A stretch of DNA of 64,000 nt from Microbacterium sp. MAH-37. Its GTDB lineage: Bacteria > Actinomycetota > Actinomycetes > Actinomycetales > Microbacteriaceae. The number at the start of each line of letters is the position of its first letter. Positions within the stretch are counted from its first letter, which is position 1. Below are positions 18,502-26,767 of the stretch, in pieces. Location: the NCBI RefSeq assembly GCF_009758255.1, contig NZ_WSEN01000004.1, forward strand, positions 434,001 to 498,000, given 5' to 3'. Both the position numbers and the translations under genes were made by a program. The notes below the pieces were generated by a model. The model was given only the letters and a program-made list of their open reading frames with translations. It was not told where the DNA came from and ran no database searches.

Positions 18502-19149
18502 ATGCCACGTTCCGCAGAGCAGAACCGCGATGCGCGTGAGCGCTCGCAGACCGCCATCCTGCAGGCGGCCTTCGAGGTGTTCGGCGACAAGGGCTACCAC
18601 GAGGCGAGCCTGGCCGAGATCGCGCGTCACGCCGGCGTCGCGCAAGGGCTCGTGAACTATTACTTCGGAGGTAAGGAGCAGCTCGTCGGTGCCGTGCTCG
18701 ACGCCTACTTCGAGAAGATGACGGCGATGGCGTTCGGCGACGAGAGCGCAGACGACCGGCTGCGCATGGTCATCGACATGTCATTGATCGGCGCAGACCA
18801 GAGCATGCCGCAGCAGCGGATCACACTGGGCCTCTCGATCCTGCCCACCACGCATCGCATCTACGCGGAGTCGGAGCAGCGCAACCTCGAGGCGGTGCTC
18901 GCCGCCGGCGGGCTCATGCAGGACCTGTTCCGCGAACGCGGAGCCTCCGATCCGGCGCTTGAGGAGGTCATGCTGCGCAGCGTGATGGAGGGCGTGATCG
19001 TCAAGCGCGCCGTGTACGGGCGGACCTACCCGCTGCAGGCCGCGCGCCGCTGGCTGCACCGGATGTACGGGCTCGGCGACCCCGCGGAGCAGCTGCCCTT
19101 CGTGGCATCCGATGCACCAGGGATCGCGCTGCGCGCTATCGACGCGTAG
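18502..19149 (+). CDS. TetR-family transcriptional regulator
   Basis: A 215-residue protein with an N-terminal TetR DNA-binding domain (QTAILQAAFEVFGDKGYHEA followed by SLAEIARHAGVAQGLVNYYF, about residues 14-55) and a variable helical ligand domain. ATG at 18502 follows GGAAGGAG by 7 bases. A TTGATTG-N6-CAATCAA palindrome upstream is a likely self-operator. No obvious target gene is divergently placed, so the regulon is unknown. It converges on the uracil permease, with a repeat hairpin between them. Confidence 0.88.
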   Translation: MPRSAEQNRDARERSQTAILQAAFEVFGDKGYHEASLAEIARHAGVAQGLVNYYFGGKEQLVGAVLDAYFEKMTAMAFGDESADDRLRMVIDMSLIGADQSMPQQRITLGLSILPTTHRIYAESEQRNLEAVLAAGGLMQDLFRERGASDPALEEVMLRSVMEGVIVKRAVYGRTYPLQAARRWLHRMYGLGDPAEQLPFVASDAPGIALRAIDA

Positions 19150-19184
19150 CCGGCTTCAGTTTCGGAGTTTCCGGGCGGGTGCCC

Positions 19185-19256
19185 CGCTCGCTCAGGGACC
19201 GGAATCCGCACCGGGTCCTGAGCGAGCGAGAACGAGCGAGACGAAGGGCGCCCGTC
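19185..19256. repeat. Dispersed repeat forming a hairpin between convergent genes
   Basis: CGCTCGCTCAGG (19185-19196) is the exact inverse of CCTGAGCGAGCG (19217-19228); the repeat core GAACGAGCGAGACGAAGGGC follows. It lies between the convergent TetR and uracil permease genes, where it could end transcription in both directions. Confidence 0.75.
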
Positions 19257-19262
19257 AGCCGG

Positions 19263-20591
19263 TCACTCCTCCGGGTCGCCGCCGATCGGACCGACCGCGG
19301 CCAGCGGCTTCGGGTCGTCGGCGCCCGTCTTGCGCAGCCGGGCGATCGCGTTGCCGCCGTGGTAGATGACGATCGCGGCGACCGTGGCGATCACGATGCC
19401 GCCCAGCTCGAAGCCGTTCTCGCCCTTGATCGCGAAGCCGCCGACTGCGACGATCAGCGCGACCGCGGCGGTGTACTGGTTCACCGGGCGGGCGAAGTCG
19501 ACCTTGTTGTCGACCCAGATCTTCACGCCGATCACGCCGATCAGCCCGTACAGCGCGGTGGTCACACCGCCGAGCACGCCGGCGGGCACCGAGTTGATGA
19601 CGGCGCCGAACTTCGGCGACATGCTCAGCAGGATGGCGGTGATGCCGGCCACCCAGTATGCGGCGGTGGAGTACACCCGGGTGGAGGCCATGACGCCGAT
19701 GTTCTCGCCGTAGGTCGTGGTGCCCGAACCGCCGAAGAAGCCGGCGAGCGTGGTCGAGATGCCGTCGGCGATCAGTGCCTTGCCGGTGTTCTCGTTGATC
19801 TTCGGGTCGTTCACCATGGTCGCGACGCCGCGCACGTGGCCGACGTTCTCGGCGATGAGCACGAGCACGACCGGCAGGAACATCGCCATCGCCGACCAGG
19901 TGTTCGGCTCGACGAAGTCGGGGAACTGGAAGGTGGGCAGGCCCACCCAGTCGGCCTTCTCGACCGCCTCGAAGTCGAGCTCGCCGCGGATGCCGGCGAA
20001 GATGTAGCCGGCGATCACGCCGAGGAAGATCGAGATGCGGCCGAGGAACCCGCGGAACACCACCGCGAACAGGATGGTCAGTCCGAGCGTGACGGTGGCG
20101 GTGACCGGGGCGGCGGCGAAGTTGTTGTGCGCGGCGCCGGCCAGATTGAACCCGATCAGCGCGACGATCGTGCCGGCGAGTACCGGCGGCAGGAACCGGT
20201 CGACCCAGGCGACGCCCGCCGTGTGGACGACGACACCGATGATCGCCAGCAGCACGCCGACCGCGACGATGCCGGCGAGTGCCGAACCCGTGCCGCCGAC
20301 CGCGGTCGCGGCGGTGACCGGCGCGATGAACGCGAACGACGAGCCCAGGTAGCTGGGCAGCTTGTTGCGGGTGACCAGCAGGAACAGGATCGTTCCGACA
20401 CCGCTGAACAGCAGCGTCGTCGGCACCGGGAAACCGGTGAGGATCGGCACCAGGAACGTGGCGCCGAACATCGCGACGACGTGCTGCACGCCGATCGCGA
20501 TCGTGGCGGGCCAGTTCAGGCGCTCATCAGGACGGACGACGGCGTCGGGCGCGACAGTGCGGCCGTTGCCGTGGATCTTCCACAGCGACAT
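19263..20591 (-). CDS. uraA: Uracil permease (NCS2 family, UraA type)
   Basis: A 442-residue membrane transporter with 12-14 hydrophobic segments that imports uracil, probably with protons. Family signatures include NWPATIAIGVQHVVAMFGAT at residues ~26-45, LPSYLGSSFAFIAPV, and the substrate-site region FFGGSGTTTYGENIGVMAST with the Glu and Gly residues typical of UraA/PyrP. Length and order fit the family. The start is ATG with a GAGG-type site in the reverse strand. It is monocistronic, 94 bases upstream of purC in the same direction of transcription order (purC end to uraA start), with a repeat in between. Confidence 0.9.
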   Translation of the reverse strand: MSLWKIHGNGRTVAPDAVVRPDERLNWPATIAIGVQHVVAMFGATFLVPILTGFPVPTTLLFSGVGTILFLLVTRNKLPSYLGSSFAFIAPVTAATAVGGTGSALAGIVAVGVLLAIIGVVVHTAGVAWVDRFLPPVLAGTIVALIGFNLAGAAHNNFAAAPVTATVTLGLTILFAVVFRGFLGRISIFLGVIAGYIFAGIRGELDFEAVEKADWVGLPTFQFPDFVEPNTWSAMAMFLPVVLVLIAENVGHVRGVATMVNDPKINENTGKALIADGISTTLAGFFGGSGTTTYGENIGVMASTRVYSTAAYWVAGITAILLSMSPKFGAVINSVPAGVLGGVTTALYGLIGVIGVKIWVDNKVDFARPVNQYTAAVALIVAVGGFAIKGENGFELGGIVIATVAAIVIYHGGNAIARLRKTGADDPKPLAAVGPIGGDPEE

Positions 20592-20649
20592 GCGGGCTCC
20601 TCGGGGGTAGGGACGGAGGCTGGGGAAACACTATCGCCAGAAGAGCCGG

Positions 20650-20674
20650 GTCCCCGAGCTTGTCGAAGGGCCGC
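20650..20674. repeat. Dispersed CCGAGCTTGTCGAAGG repeat
   Basis: GGTCCCCGAGCTTGTCGAAG is a copy of a short repeat common in Microbacteriaceae intergenic DNA (established knowledge). A variant, CCGAGCTTGTCGACGG, occurs at 34347-34362, and a related CTGAGCCCGCCGAAGCG at 33253-33269. It lies between purC and the uracil permease. Confidence 0.6.
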
Positions 20675-20684
20675 GAGCGGCGGC

Positions 20685-21545
20685 TCAGGCCGTGAGGCGC
20701 TCGATCAGCTCACGGTAACGCGCGGCGGTCTGCTCGACGATGTCCTGCGGCAGCGCCGGCGGCTCGCCCTGCTTGTCCCAGTTGGCGGCGAGCCAGTTGC
20801 GCACGATCTGCTTGTCGAAACTCGCCATCCGCTCGGCCGGCGTCGTGCCGGTGCGCCACGCCTCGGCATCCCAGTACCGCGACGAGTCGCTGGTGAGCAC
20901 CTCATCCGCCAGGCGCAGGGTGCCGTCGGCATCCGTTCCGAACTCGAACTTCGTGTCCGCCAGGATGAGGCCCTTCGCCTCGGCGATCTCCGCCGCACGG
21001 CGATAGATCTCGAGCGACACGTCGCGCAGCTGCTCCGCGCGCTCCTGCCCGACGATCTCAGCGGCGCGCTCGAAGGAGATGTTCTCGTCGTGCTCGCCCA
21101 TCGGGGCCTTGTAGGCGGGGGTGAACAGCGGCTCGGGCAGGCGGTCGCCGTCCTGCAGGCCGGCGGGCAGCGGGATGCCGCAGACGGTGCCCTGCTCGGT
21201 GTACTCGGCCCAGCCGGAGCCGGTGAGGTAGCCGCGCACGACGCACTCGATCGGCAGCATCTCCAGCGACTGCGCGAGCATCGCGCGCCCGGCGACCGCT
21301 TCGGGCACGTCGCCCTCGACGAGGTGATTCGGGAAGTCCAGCTGCTCGAACCACCAGTCGCTCAGCGTGGTGAGCAGTGCGCCCTTCTGCGGGATTCCGG
21401 GGGAGAGCACGAAGTCGAAGGCACTGACCCGGTCGGATGCCACGATCAGCCGGCGCGTGTCGCCCGGGTCCTCCGAGGCGTACAGGTCGCGGACCTTGCC
21501 CGAGTAGAGGTGCCGCCAGCCGGGGATGCTCAGTGCTTCGCTCAC
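20685..21545 (-). CDS. purC: Phosphoribosylaminoimidazole-succinocarboxamide synthase
   Basis: A 286-residue SAICAR synthetase catalysing the ATP-dependent joining of aspartate to CAIR in purine synthesis. The N-terminal signature LYSGKVRDLYASED and the motif VASDRVSAFDFVLSPGIPQKG (ATP site) are present, as are PIECVVRGYLTGSGW and LADTKFEFG. The chosen start is GTG at 21545, where homologues begin; the longer open frame upstream runs antisense to the acetyltransferase. It is divergent from the GNAT gene, with about 50 bases between starts. Confidence 0.95.
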   Translation of the reverse strand: MSEALSIPGWRHLYSGKVRDLYASEDPGDTRRLIVASDRVSAFDFVLSPGIPQKGALLTTLSDWWFEQLDFPNHLVEGDVPEAVAGRAMLAQSLEMLPIECVVRGYLTGSGWAEYTEQGTVCGIPLPAGLQDGDRLPEPLFTPAYKAPMGEHDENISFERAAEIVGQERAEQLRDVSLEIYRRAAEIAEAKGLILADTKFEFGTDADGTLRLADEVLTSDSSRYWDAEAWRTGTTPAERMASFDKQIVRNWLAANWDKQGEPPALPQDIVEQTAARYRELIERLTA

Positions 21546-21597
21546 GCGTACATCTTCGCATCCCCGGTGTCGGAGGCCGCGCGTAATGTCGGAGCCG

Positions 21598-22161
21598 ATG
21601 CCTGACGAGAGACTCACCGACCGACTGATCCTGCGACGCCCGACCGATGCCGACATCGATCCGGTCCATGAGATCTTCTCCGACCCGCGGGTCTGGGAGC
21701 ACTTCCCGAGCCTGCGGCACGTCGAGCGCTCGACGACCGCGCACATGCTGACGCGCTGGCAGGAGCGGTGGGATGAAGTGGAGCTCGCGTCATGGATCGT
21801 GCGGCTGCGCGAGACCGGCGAGGTGATCGGCACCGGCGGATGCACACTGCTCGCCGGAGCATCCTCTGATGCGGACGTCTGGAACCTCGGGTACCGCATC
21901 TCGGCGGATCACCACCGCCGCGGCTACGCCACCGAGGTCTCGCGCGCGGGCATCGCCGCCGCGCGCAACCTGCGCCCCGAGACGCCGATCATCGCGTTCC
22001 TCGTCGAGCACAACACGGCGTCTGCCGCGGTCGCCGAGAAGGTCGGCCTCTCGCTCGTGCATCGAGCGCCGGATGCCGGGAACCCCGACCCCGCGGTGAT
22101 GCGGCTGATCTACGCCGACCGGCCGCTGACCGACGCGCAGCGCGAGACTGCGCTGCGCTGA
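21598..22161 (+). CDS. GNAT-family N-acetyltransferase (RimJ/RimL type)
   Basis: A 187-residue acetyltransferase_3 protein. Visible signatures are LTDRLILRRPTDADIDPVHE at the start, IGTGGCTLL, WNLGYRISADHHRRGYATEV (acetyl-CoA binding loop) and FLVEHNTASAAVAEKVGL. ATG at 21598 is chosen because TAATGT (21584-21589) lies 8 bases before it, the spacing of a leaderless transcript. The alternative ATG at 21586 overlaps that box. The acceptor substrate (protein N-terminus or small molecule) is unknown. Confidence 0.85.
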   Translation: MPDERLTDRLILRRPTDADIDPVHEIFSDPRVWEHFPSLRHVERSTTAHMLTRWQERWDEVELASWIVRLRETGEVIGTGGCTLLAGASSDADVWNLGYRISADHHRRGYATEVSRAGIAAARNLRPETPIIAFLVEHNTASAAVAEKVGLSLVHRAPDAGNPDPAVMRLIYADRPLTDAQRETALR

Positions 22162-22261
22162 GGGGAAGCGCTGCCCGCTGCCGCGCCGCCGCACTGTCGC
22201 ACCGGGCTCGAGGGCTGCGCGAGGTTCCGTCGAGATCCAGATGACGTCCCTGTCCCGGTGC

Positions 22262-22288
22262 GAGACCCATGTTCTGCGCATGGGTCTC
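22262..22288. terminator. Stem-loop after the acetyltransferase
   Basis: GAGACCCATG and CATGGGTCTC form a perfect 10-bp stem around TTCTGCG. It lies about 100 bases after the acetyltransferase stop and 50 bases before the PadR promoter. There is no T-run; a protein-binding site is an alternative. Confidence 0.45.
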
Positions 22289-22336
22289 ACGCAGAAGTCG
22301 GGAGGCCGCGGAGATGTCATCGGATGGTCACGATGA

Positions 22337-22354
22337 TATAGTCCATCTGGACTA
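22337..22354 (+). promoter_or_regulatory. PadR operator overlapping the -10 box
   Basis: TAGTCCATCTGGACTA (22339-22354) is a perfect 7+2+7 palindrome. A strong -10, TATAGT (22337-22342), overlaps its left arm, and the PadR start codon follows within 7 bases. This is a typical self-repression arrangement that would also control the downstream efflux gene. Confidence 0.75.
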
Positions 22355-22360
22355 ACCGGG

Positions 22361-22996
22361 ATGGGGCATATGGTCGCGGATGTGAAGCTCACGCCACTGG
22401 GCGTGATGGTGCTCGCGCTGCTGCGCGAGGGCGACATGCATCCGTACGAGATGATGCGCCTGCTGCGGCAGCGCCGTGACGACCGTATGGTCAAGGTGAC
22501 GAACGGCACGTTCTACCACACGGTGGGGCGTCTCGAACGGGAGGGGCTCATCGCCGAGGTGGGTGTGGATCGCGACGGCAATCGGCCGGAGCGGACGACC
22601 TACACGCTTCAGCCCGCGGCATCCGACGTGCTCGAGGCGTGGGTGCGCGGCGGACTCGCGCGCACCGATCGCTCACCCGAGTTCCGGGTCGCGCTCGCCG
22701 AGGCGCACAACCTGCCCAGAGCCGAGGTGGTCGAGCTGATCGGTGTGCGCCGGACCGCGCTCGCCACCGAGGCCGACGCCCTCGACGCCGCACTGGCGAC
22801 CGCCCACGAGCGCGGCGTCCTGCGGCAGTACCTCATCGAGGCCGACCGGCACGTGGCACTGCTCCGCGCCGAACTGACCTGGACCGACGGCTTCCTCGAC
22901 TCGCTCGCGGACGCCTCCTACGCCTGGGGAGACGACGAGCTCTCCACCGAACATCGCGCCGCCAAGGCGGCCCAGCGAAAGGCAGCATCCGAATGA
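22361..22996 (+). CDS. PadR-family transcriptional regulator of the efflux pump
   Basis: A regulator of about 208-211 residues. The N-terminal winged helix has the PadR pattern (LGVMVLALLREGDMHPYEMM, VTNGTFYHTVGRLEREGLI, RTTYTLQPAASDVLEAWV) and the C-terminal helical dimer domain is of Vir_act_alpha_C type. ATG 22361 or 22370 could both start it; the first lies 7 bases from the operator and 19 from the -10. Its stop overlaps the MFS gene start (ATGA), so the pair is coupled and PadR presumably represses the pump until a drug or phenolic ligand binds (inference). Confidence 0.88.
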   Translation: MGHMVADVKLTPLGVMVLALLREGDMHPYEMMRLLRQRRDDRMVKVTNGTFYHTVGRLEREGLIAEVGVDRDGNRPERTTYTLQPAASDVLEAWVRGGLARTDRSPEFRVALAEAHNLPRAEVVELIGVRRTALATEADALDAALATAHERGVLRQYLIEADRHVALLRAELTWTDGFLDSLADASYAWGDDELSTEHRAAKAAQRKAASE

Positions 22997-24549
22997 CAGA
23001 CACGACTCCGCCCGGAGCGGATGCCGCGGCATCCGCTCCCCGTTCCGGCGCGCCGACGACCGGCACCTACGCCGTCGGGCACAAGCCGCGCAGCCCCTGG
23101 CCCGCCCTCTGGGCGCTGGTCATCGGCTTCTTCATGATCCTCGTCGACACGACGATCGTCTCGGTGGCGAACCCCGCCATCAAGGCCGCTCTCGACCCCG
23201 ACACCAACAACCTCGACAACGTCGTGTGGGTCACGAGTGCCTACCTGCTGGCCTACGCGGTGCCACTGCTGATCACCGGTCGGCTCGGCGACCGCTTCGG
23301 CCCGAAGAACATCTACCTCATCGGCCTGGTCATCTTCACGCTGTCGTCGCTGGCCTGCGGCCTGTCGACCAGCCTCGAGATGCTCATCGCGTTCCGCGCG
23401 GTGCAGGGCCTCGGCGCGGCGTTCATGACGCCGCAGACCATGGCCGTGATCACCCGCACCTTCCCGCCCGAGCGCCGCGGCGCGGCGATGGGCCTCTGGG
23501 GCGCGACCGCCGGCGTGGCCACCCTCGTGGGCCCGCTGCTCGGCGGATTCCTCGTGGACGGCCTCGGCTGGGAGTGGATCTTCTTCATCAACGTGCCCGT
23601 GGGCATCATCGGCTTCGTGCTCGCCGTCATCCTCGTGCCGCGGCTGAAGACGCATCCGCACCGCTTCGACTACGTCGGCGTGGTGCTCAGCGCCGCCGCA
23701 CTGTTCCTCATCGTGTTCGGCCTGCAGGAGGGCGAGAAGTACGACTGGGGCCCGATCTGGGGTCCGGTCACGGTGTGGGGGCTGATCGCCGCCGGCGTCG
23801 TCCTGCTGATCGTGTTCGTGCTGCAGCAGTGGAAGACCAAGAGCGAGCCGCTGGTGCCGCTCGGCCTGTTCAACGACCGCAACTTCTCGGCGTCGAACGT
23901 CGCGATCGCGGCGGTCGGTTTCACGGTGACCGGCATGTCACTGCCGTTCATGTTCTTCCTGCAGCTGGCACGTGGGCTGACCCCGACAGAGGCCGCTCTG
24001 CTGATGGTGCCGATGGCGGTCATCTCGGGTGTGCTCGCACCGTTCGCGGGGTCGCTGCTCGACAAGGTCGACCCGCGTCTCATCCTCATCCCCGGACTGC
24101 TCTGCGTGGCCGGTGGTCTGCTCTGGAACGCCTCGCTGATGAACGTGGACTCTCCGATCTGGATGTTCCTGCTGCCTTCCGCGCTGATGGGCATCGGCAA
24201 CGCCGGTATGTGGGGCCCGCTGGCCACCACGGCGACGCGGCGCCTCCCTCCGCGCCAGGCCGGCGCCGGCGCGGGCATCTACAACACCACGCGCACGATC
24301 GGGTCGGTCGTCGGCTCGTCGGCGATCGCCGCGTTCATGCAGGCGCGCCTCGAGGCGAACCTGCCCGGACTGGATCAGGCGCCGGGCGGGATCGGCGGAG
24401 GTGGCCAGCTGCCCGACTTCGTCGCCGAGGGGTTCTCCACCGGCATGGCGCAGACCATGCTGCTGCCCGCCGCGATCATGGTGGTCGCACTCGTGGCATC
24501 ACTGTTCCTCGGCAAGTACACGCCGAAGCCGGAGGACCAGCTGCGCTGA
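22993..24549 (+). CDS. DHA2-type MFS multidrug efflux transporter (EmrB/QacA)
   Basis: A 518-residue drug/proton antiporter with about 14 membrane segments. After a 35-residue Ala/Pro-rich N-terminus, helix 1 carries GFFMILVDTTIVSVANPAI (motif D1-like LDxTIVNVALP pattern). Motif A follows as GRLGDRFGPKNIY, and motif C (G-rich, GATAGVATLVGPLLGGFLVD) precedes WEWIFFINVPVG. Late in the protein IYNTTRTIGSVVGSSAIAAF is typical of the family. It starts inside the PadR stop codon and forms a two-gene operon with it. Substrates are unknown. Confidence 0.92.
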   Translation: MTDTTPPGADAAASAPRSGAPTTGTYAVGHKPRSPWPALWALVIGFFMILVDTTIVSVANPAIKAALDPDTNNLDNVVWVTSAYLLAYAVPLLITGRLGDRFGPKNIYLIGLVIFTLSSLACGLSTSLEMLIAFRAVQGLGAAFMTPQTMAVITRTFPPERRGAAMGLWGATAGVATLVGPLLGGFLVDGLGWEWIFFINVPVGIIGFVLAVILVPRLKTHPHRFDYVGVVLSAAALFLIVFGLQEGEKYDWGPIWGPVTVWGLIAAGVVLLIVFVLQQWKTKSEPLVPLGLFNDRNFSASNVAIAAVGFTVTGMSLPFMFFLQLARGLTPTEAALLMVPMAVISGVLAPFAGSLLDKVDPRLILIPGLLCVAGGLLWNASLMNVDSPIWMFLLPSALMGIGNAGMWGPLATTATRRLPPRQAGAGAGIYNTTRTIGSVVGSSAIAAFMQARLEANLPGLDQAPGGIGGGGQLPDFVAEGFSTGMAQTMLLPAAIMVVALVASLFLGKYTPKPEDQLR

Positions 24550-24584
24550 GCGCGCTGGCGCGCAGCGCAATGGCGCAGCGCGGC

Positions 24585-24644
24585 GGAGAAATGCAGAATG
24601 TCGGAGGGTTCCCCGGGAATCTCTCCGACATTCTGCATTTCTCC
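24585..24644. repeat. Long perfect hairpin repeat after the MFS gene
   Basis: GGAGAAATGCAGAATGTCGG (AG) at 24585-24606 is perfectly complementary to 24623-24644, giving 22 bp. The 16-base interval contains another TTCCC/GGGAA pair. A diverged single arm (GGAGAAAAGCAGAATGCCGG AG) recurs at 25364-25385. It may act as a terminator or be a mobile hairpin element. Confidence 0.8.
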
Positions 24645-24688
24645 GGGATGCTGCGGTTCTTCGTCCGCCGCGGCTGAGGTCGCACGGC

Positions 24689-25234
24689 ATGGTGAGATGG
24701 AGGATGGCCATCGCACTCTCGTCCCCCTCGCTTGATCTCGCCGATTCCTGGGCCGCTGCCGTCACCGAGTTCGGCGGCGCGCACATCGACGGCGCCGGAC
24801 TCAGCGACGGCATGACGCCGGACCGGACGGCGGCCGAGTCGTTCGTCGCGATGGCGGAGCTGTACGGGCGTCGTGGTGCCGAGCTGCCCGACGGTCACGT
24901 GCCCTGCGACTACTACTGGATCACCGACGGCGACGAGGTCGTCGGCTTCATCGCCTTCCGCCGCGAGCTGAACGACTTCCTGCGCCGGGTCGGCGGGCAC
25001 ATCGGGTACTCCGTGCGCCCGTCGCGCCGCCGAGAGGGCATCGTGAAGACGGCGCTCGCGATGGTGCTCGAGAAGGCACGCGCGGACGGCTACGACCGGG
25101 TCATGATCACCTGCGACGACGACAACCCCGGTTCGTTCCGCACGATCGAGGGCGCCGGCGGTGTGCTGCAGGACGTCATCGACGCCAGCGAGAACGGTCA
25201 CCCCCTGCTGCGCCGGTACTGGGTCGCGCTGTAG
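24689..25234 (+). CDS. GNAT-family N-acetyltransferase
   Basis: A protein of about 181 residues resembling single-domain acetyltransferases that act on small molecules. Motif A is visible as IGYSVRPSRRREGIVKTALA (acetyl-CoA pyrophosphate loop), followed by MITCDDDNPGSFRTIEGAGG and a C-terminal RRYWVAL, a common ending in this subgroup. ATG 24689 has GAGG 9 bases upstream; ATG 24704 is the alternative. It is flanked by the long hairpin upstream and by repeat debris downstream (25235-25446 holds no gene, only the half-copy of that hairpin). Substrate unknown. Confidence 0.78.
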   Translation: MVRWRMAIALSSPSLDLADSWAAAVTEFGGAHIDGAGLSDGMTPDRTAAESFVAMAELYGRRGAELPDGHVPCDYYWITDGDEVVGFIAFRRELNDFLRRVGGHIGYSVRPSRRREGIVKTALAMVLEKARADGYDRVMITCDDDNPGSFRTIEGAGGVLQDVIDASENGHPLLRRYWVAL

Positions 25235-25363
25235 CCCTCTGTCTTCCGCGTACGGGGCGCCGGCGAGAAGGGCGCCGCTGACCCGCCGAGGCGGATGCCA
25301 CGGAACGAGCGGACGGGCCGCTGACCCCGACGCGGGATTCGGCGCGGCGCACTCCACTTCCGC

Positions 25364-25385
25364 GGAGAAAAGCAGAATGCCGGAG
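25364..25385 (+). repeat. Half copy of the 24585 hairpin element
   Basis: GGAGAAAAGCAGAATGCCGG AG differs from the 24585 arm at only two or three positions but lacks the second arm. It lies in the gene-free stretch 25235-25446 between the acetyltransferase and purD. Confidence 0.65.
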
Positions 25386-25446
25386 CGATGTCGAGCAGGG
25401 CCTCCGCGATCTCGCCGATCTCCGCGATGATGCCGGGGCGCCCCGG

Positions 25447-26724
25447 CTACTCCGCGACGCGGGCCGCGATGTCGCGGCGGAAGTGCCCGCCGTCGAGCGT
25501 GATCCGGCCCAGGGCGTCGTAGGCGCGGGAACGGGCGGTGCCGAAGTCCGCCGCCGTGGCGACGACGTTGAGGACGCGGCCGCCGGATGCCACGAGGGCT
25601 CCGCCCGGGGCATCCGGGCCCGCCGTCGCGGCGTGCACGAGGCGAACGCCGTCGACAGCCGCGGCATCCGCGAGCCCCTCGAGAAGGCGACCGGTCTGCG
25701 GCGCCTCGGGGTAGCCCTCGCTCGCGAGCACGACGGTGATCGCGACGTCGTCGGAGAACGCCGGCTGCGGCTCGTTCTCGAGGGTGCCGGATGCCGCGGC
25801 CAGCAGCAGCCGCGACAGCGGCGTGCGCAGCCGAGGCAGCACGACCTGGGTCTCGGGGTCGCCGAAGCGCGCGTTGAACTCGATGACCTTCACACCGGCA
25901 TCGGTGAGGATGAGGCCGGCGTAGAGCAGCCCGATGAACGGGGTGCCCTCGGCGTCGAGCTGGCGGATGACGGGCAGCGCGACGTCCTCGGTGACCTGGG
26001 CGACGAACGCCTCCTCGCCGCCGAACCGCTCGTCCAGCCACGGCAGCGGCGAGTACGCGCCCATGCCGCCGGTGTTCGGGCCCGCATCGCCGTCATAGGC
26101 GCGCTTGAAGTCCTGCGCAGGGCTCAGTGCGCGCACGGTGTCGCCGTCGCTGAGGAAGAACAGCGAGACCTCTTCGCCCGACAGGAACTCCTCGATCAGC
26201 ACCGGGCCGTGCGGCAGGTAGTGCTCGGCGTGCGCGAGTGCCTCGGCGCGGTCGCCGGTCACGATGACGCCCTTGCCTGCGGCGAGGCCGTCGGCCTTGA
26301 CTACGTGCGGGGCGCCCAGGTCGTCGAACGCCTGCTCGACCTCGGCCACCGTGGCGGCGCGGACTGCACGGCCGGTCGGCACGCCTGCGGCATCCATGAT
26401 CCGCTTCGCGAACGCCTTCGATCCCTCCATCTGCGCGGCCGCCTTTCCGGGGCCGAACACGGGGATGCCGCGCTCGCGCAGCACGTCGGCGACGCCGGCG
26501 ACCAGCGGAGCCTCCGGCCCGACCACGACCAGATCGATGCCGTGCTCGTTGGCGAACTGCTCGACGGCCGAGCCGTTCAACATGTCCAGGTCGACGAGCG
26601 TGGCGTCCTGCGCGATGCCGGCGTTGCCGGATGCCGCGTAGATCTCGTGCGGAGTGTCCTCGGAGCGCAGGGAGAGGATGATCGCGTGCTCACGTGCACC
26701 GGAGCCGAGGACGAGGATCTTCAT
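25447..26724 (-). CDS. purD: Phosphoribosylamine-glycine ligase
   Basis: A 425-residue GAR synthetase, the ATP-dependent enzyme joining glycine to phosphoribosylamine in purine synthesis. The N-terminal VLGSGAREHAI motif, PEAPLVAGVADVL, the PurD signature GPGKAAAQMEGSKAFAK, the ATP-grasp lysine region VVKADGLAAGKGVIV and the metal site VIEFNARFGDPE are all present. Length is standard. The reverse-strand -10 TAGGCT (26731-26736) lies 6 bases before the ATG, indicating a leaderless mRNA and fixing the start. Confidence 0.96.
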   Translation of the reverse strand: MKILVLGSGAREHAIILSLRSEDTPHEIYAASGNAGIAQDATLVDLDMLNGSAVEQFANEHGIDLVVVGPEAPLVAGVADVLRERGIPVFGPGKAAAQMEGSKAFAKRIMDAAGVPTGRAVRAATVAEVEQAFDDLGAPHVVKADGLAAGKGVIVTGDRAEALAHAEHYLPHGPVLIEEFLSGEEVSLFFLSDGDTVRALSPAQDFKRAYDGDAGPNTGGMGAYSPLPWLDERFGGEEAFVAQVTEDVALPVIRQLDAEGTPFIGLLYAGLILTDAGVKVIEFNARFGDPETQVVLPRLRTPLSRLLLAAASGTLENEPQPAFSDDVAITVVLASEGYPEAPQTGRLLEGLADAAAVDGVRLVHAATAGPDAPGGALVASGGRVLNVVATAADFGTARSRAYDALGRITLDGGHFRRDIAARVAE

Positions 26725-26730
26725 GCCGTC

Positions 26731-26736
26731 AGCCTA
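26731..26736 (-). promoter_or_regulatory. Leaderless -10 box of purD (TAGGCT)
   Basis: Reading TAGGCT on the reverse strand, 6 bases before the purD ATG. The same hexamer at the same spacing precedes the Nudix gene, purM and the amine oxidase gene. Confidence 0.6.
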
Positions 26737-26767
26737 CCGGCGGGGTCCGGAGGCGTCCTCCCGTGCG

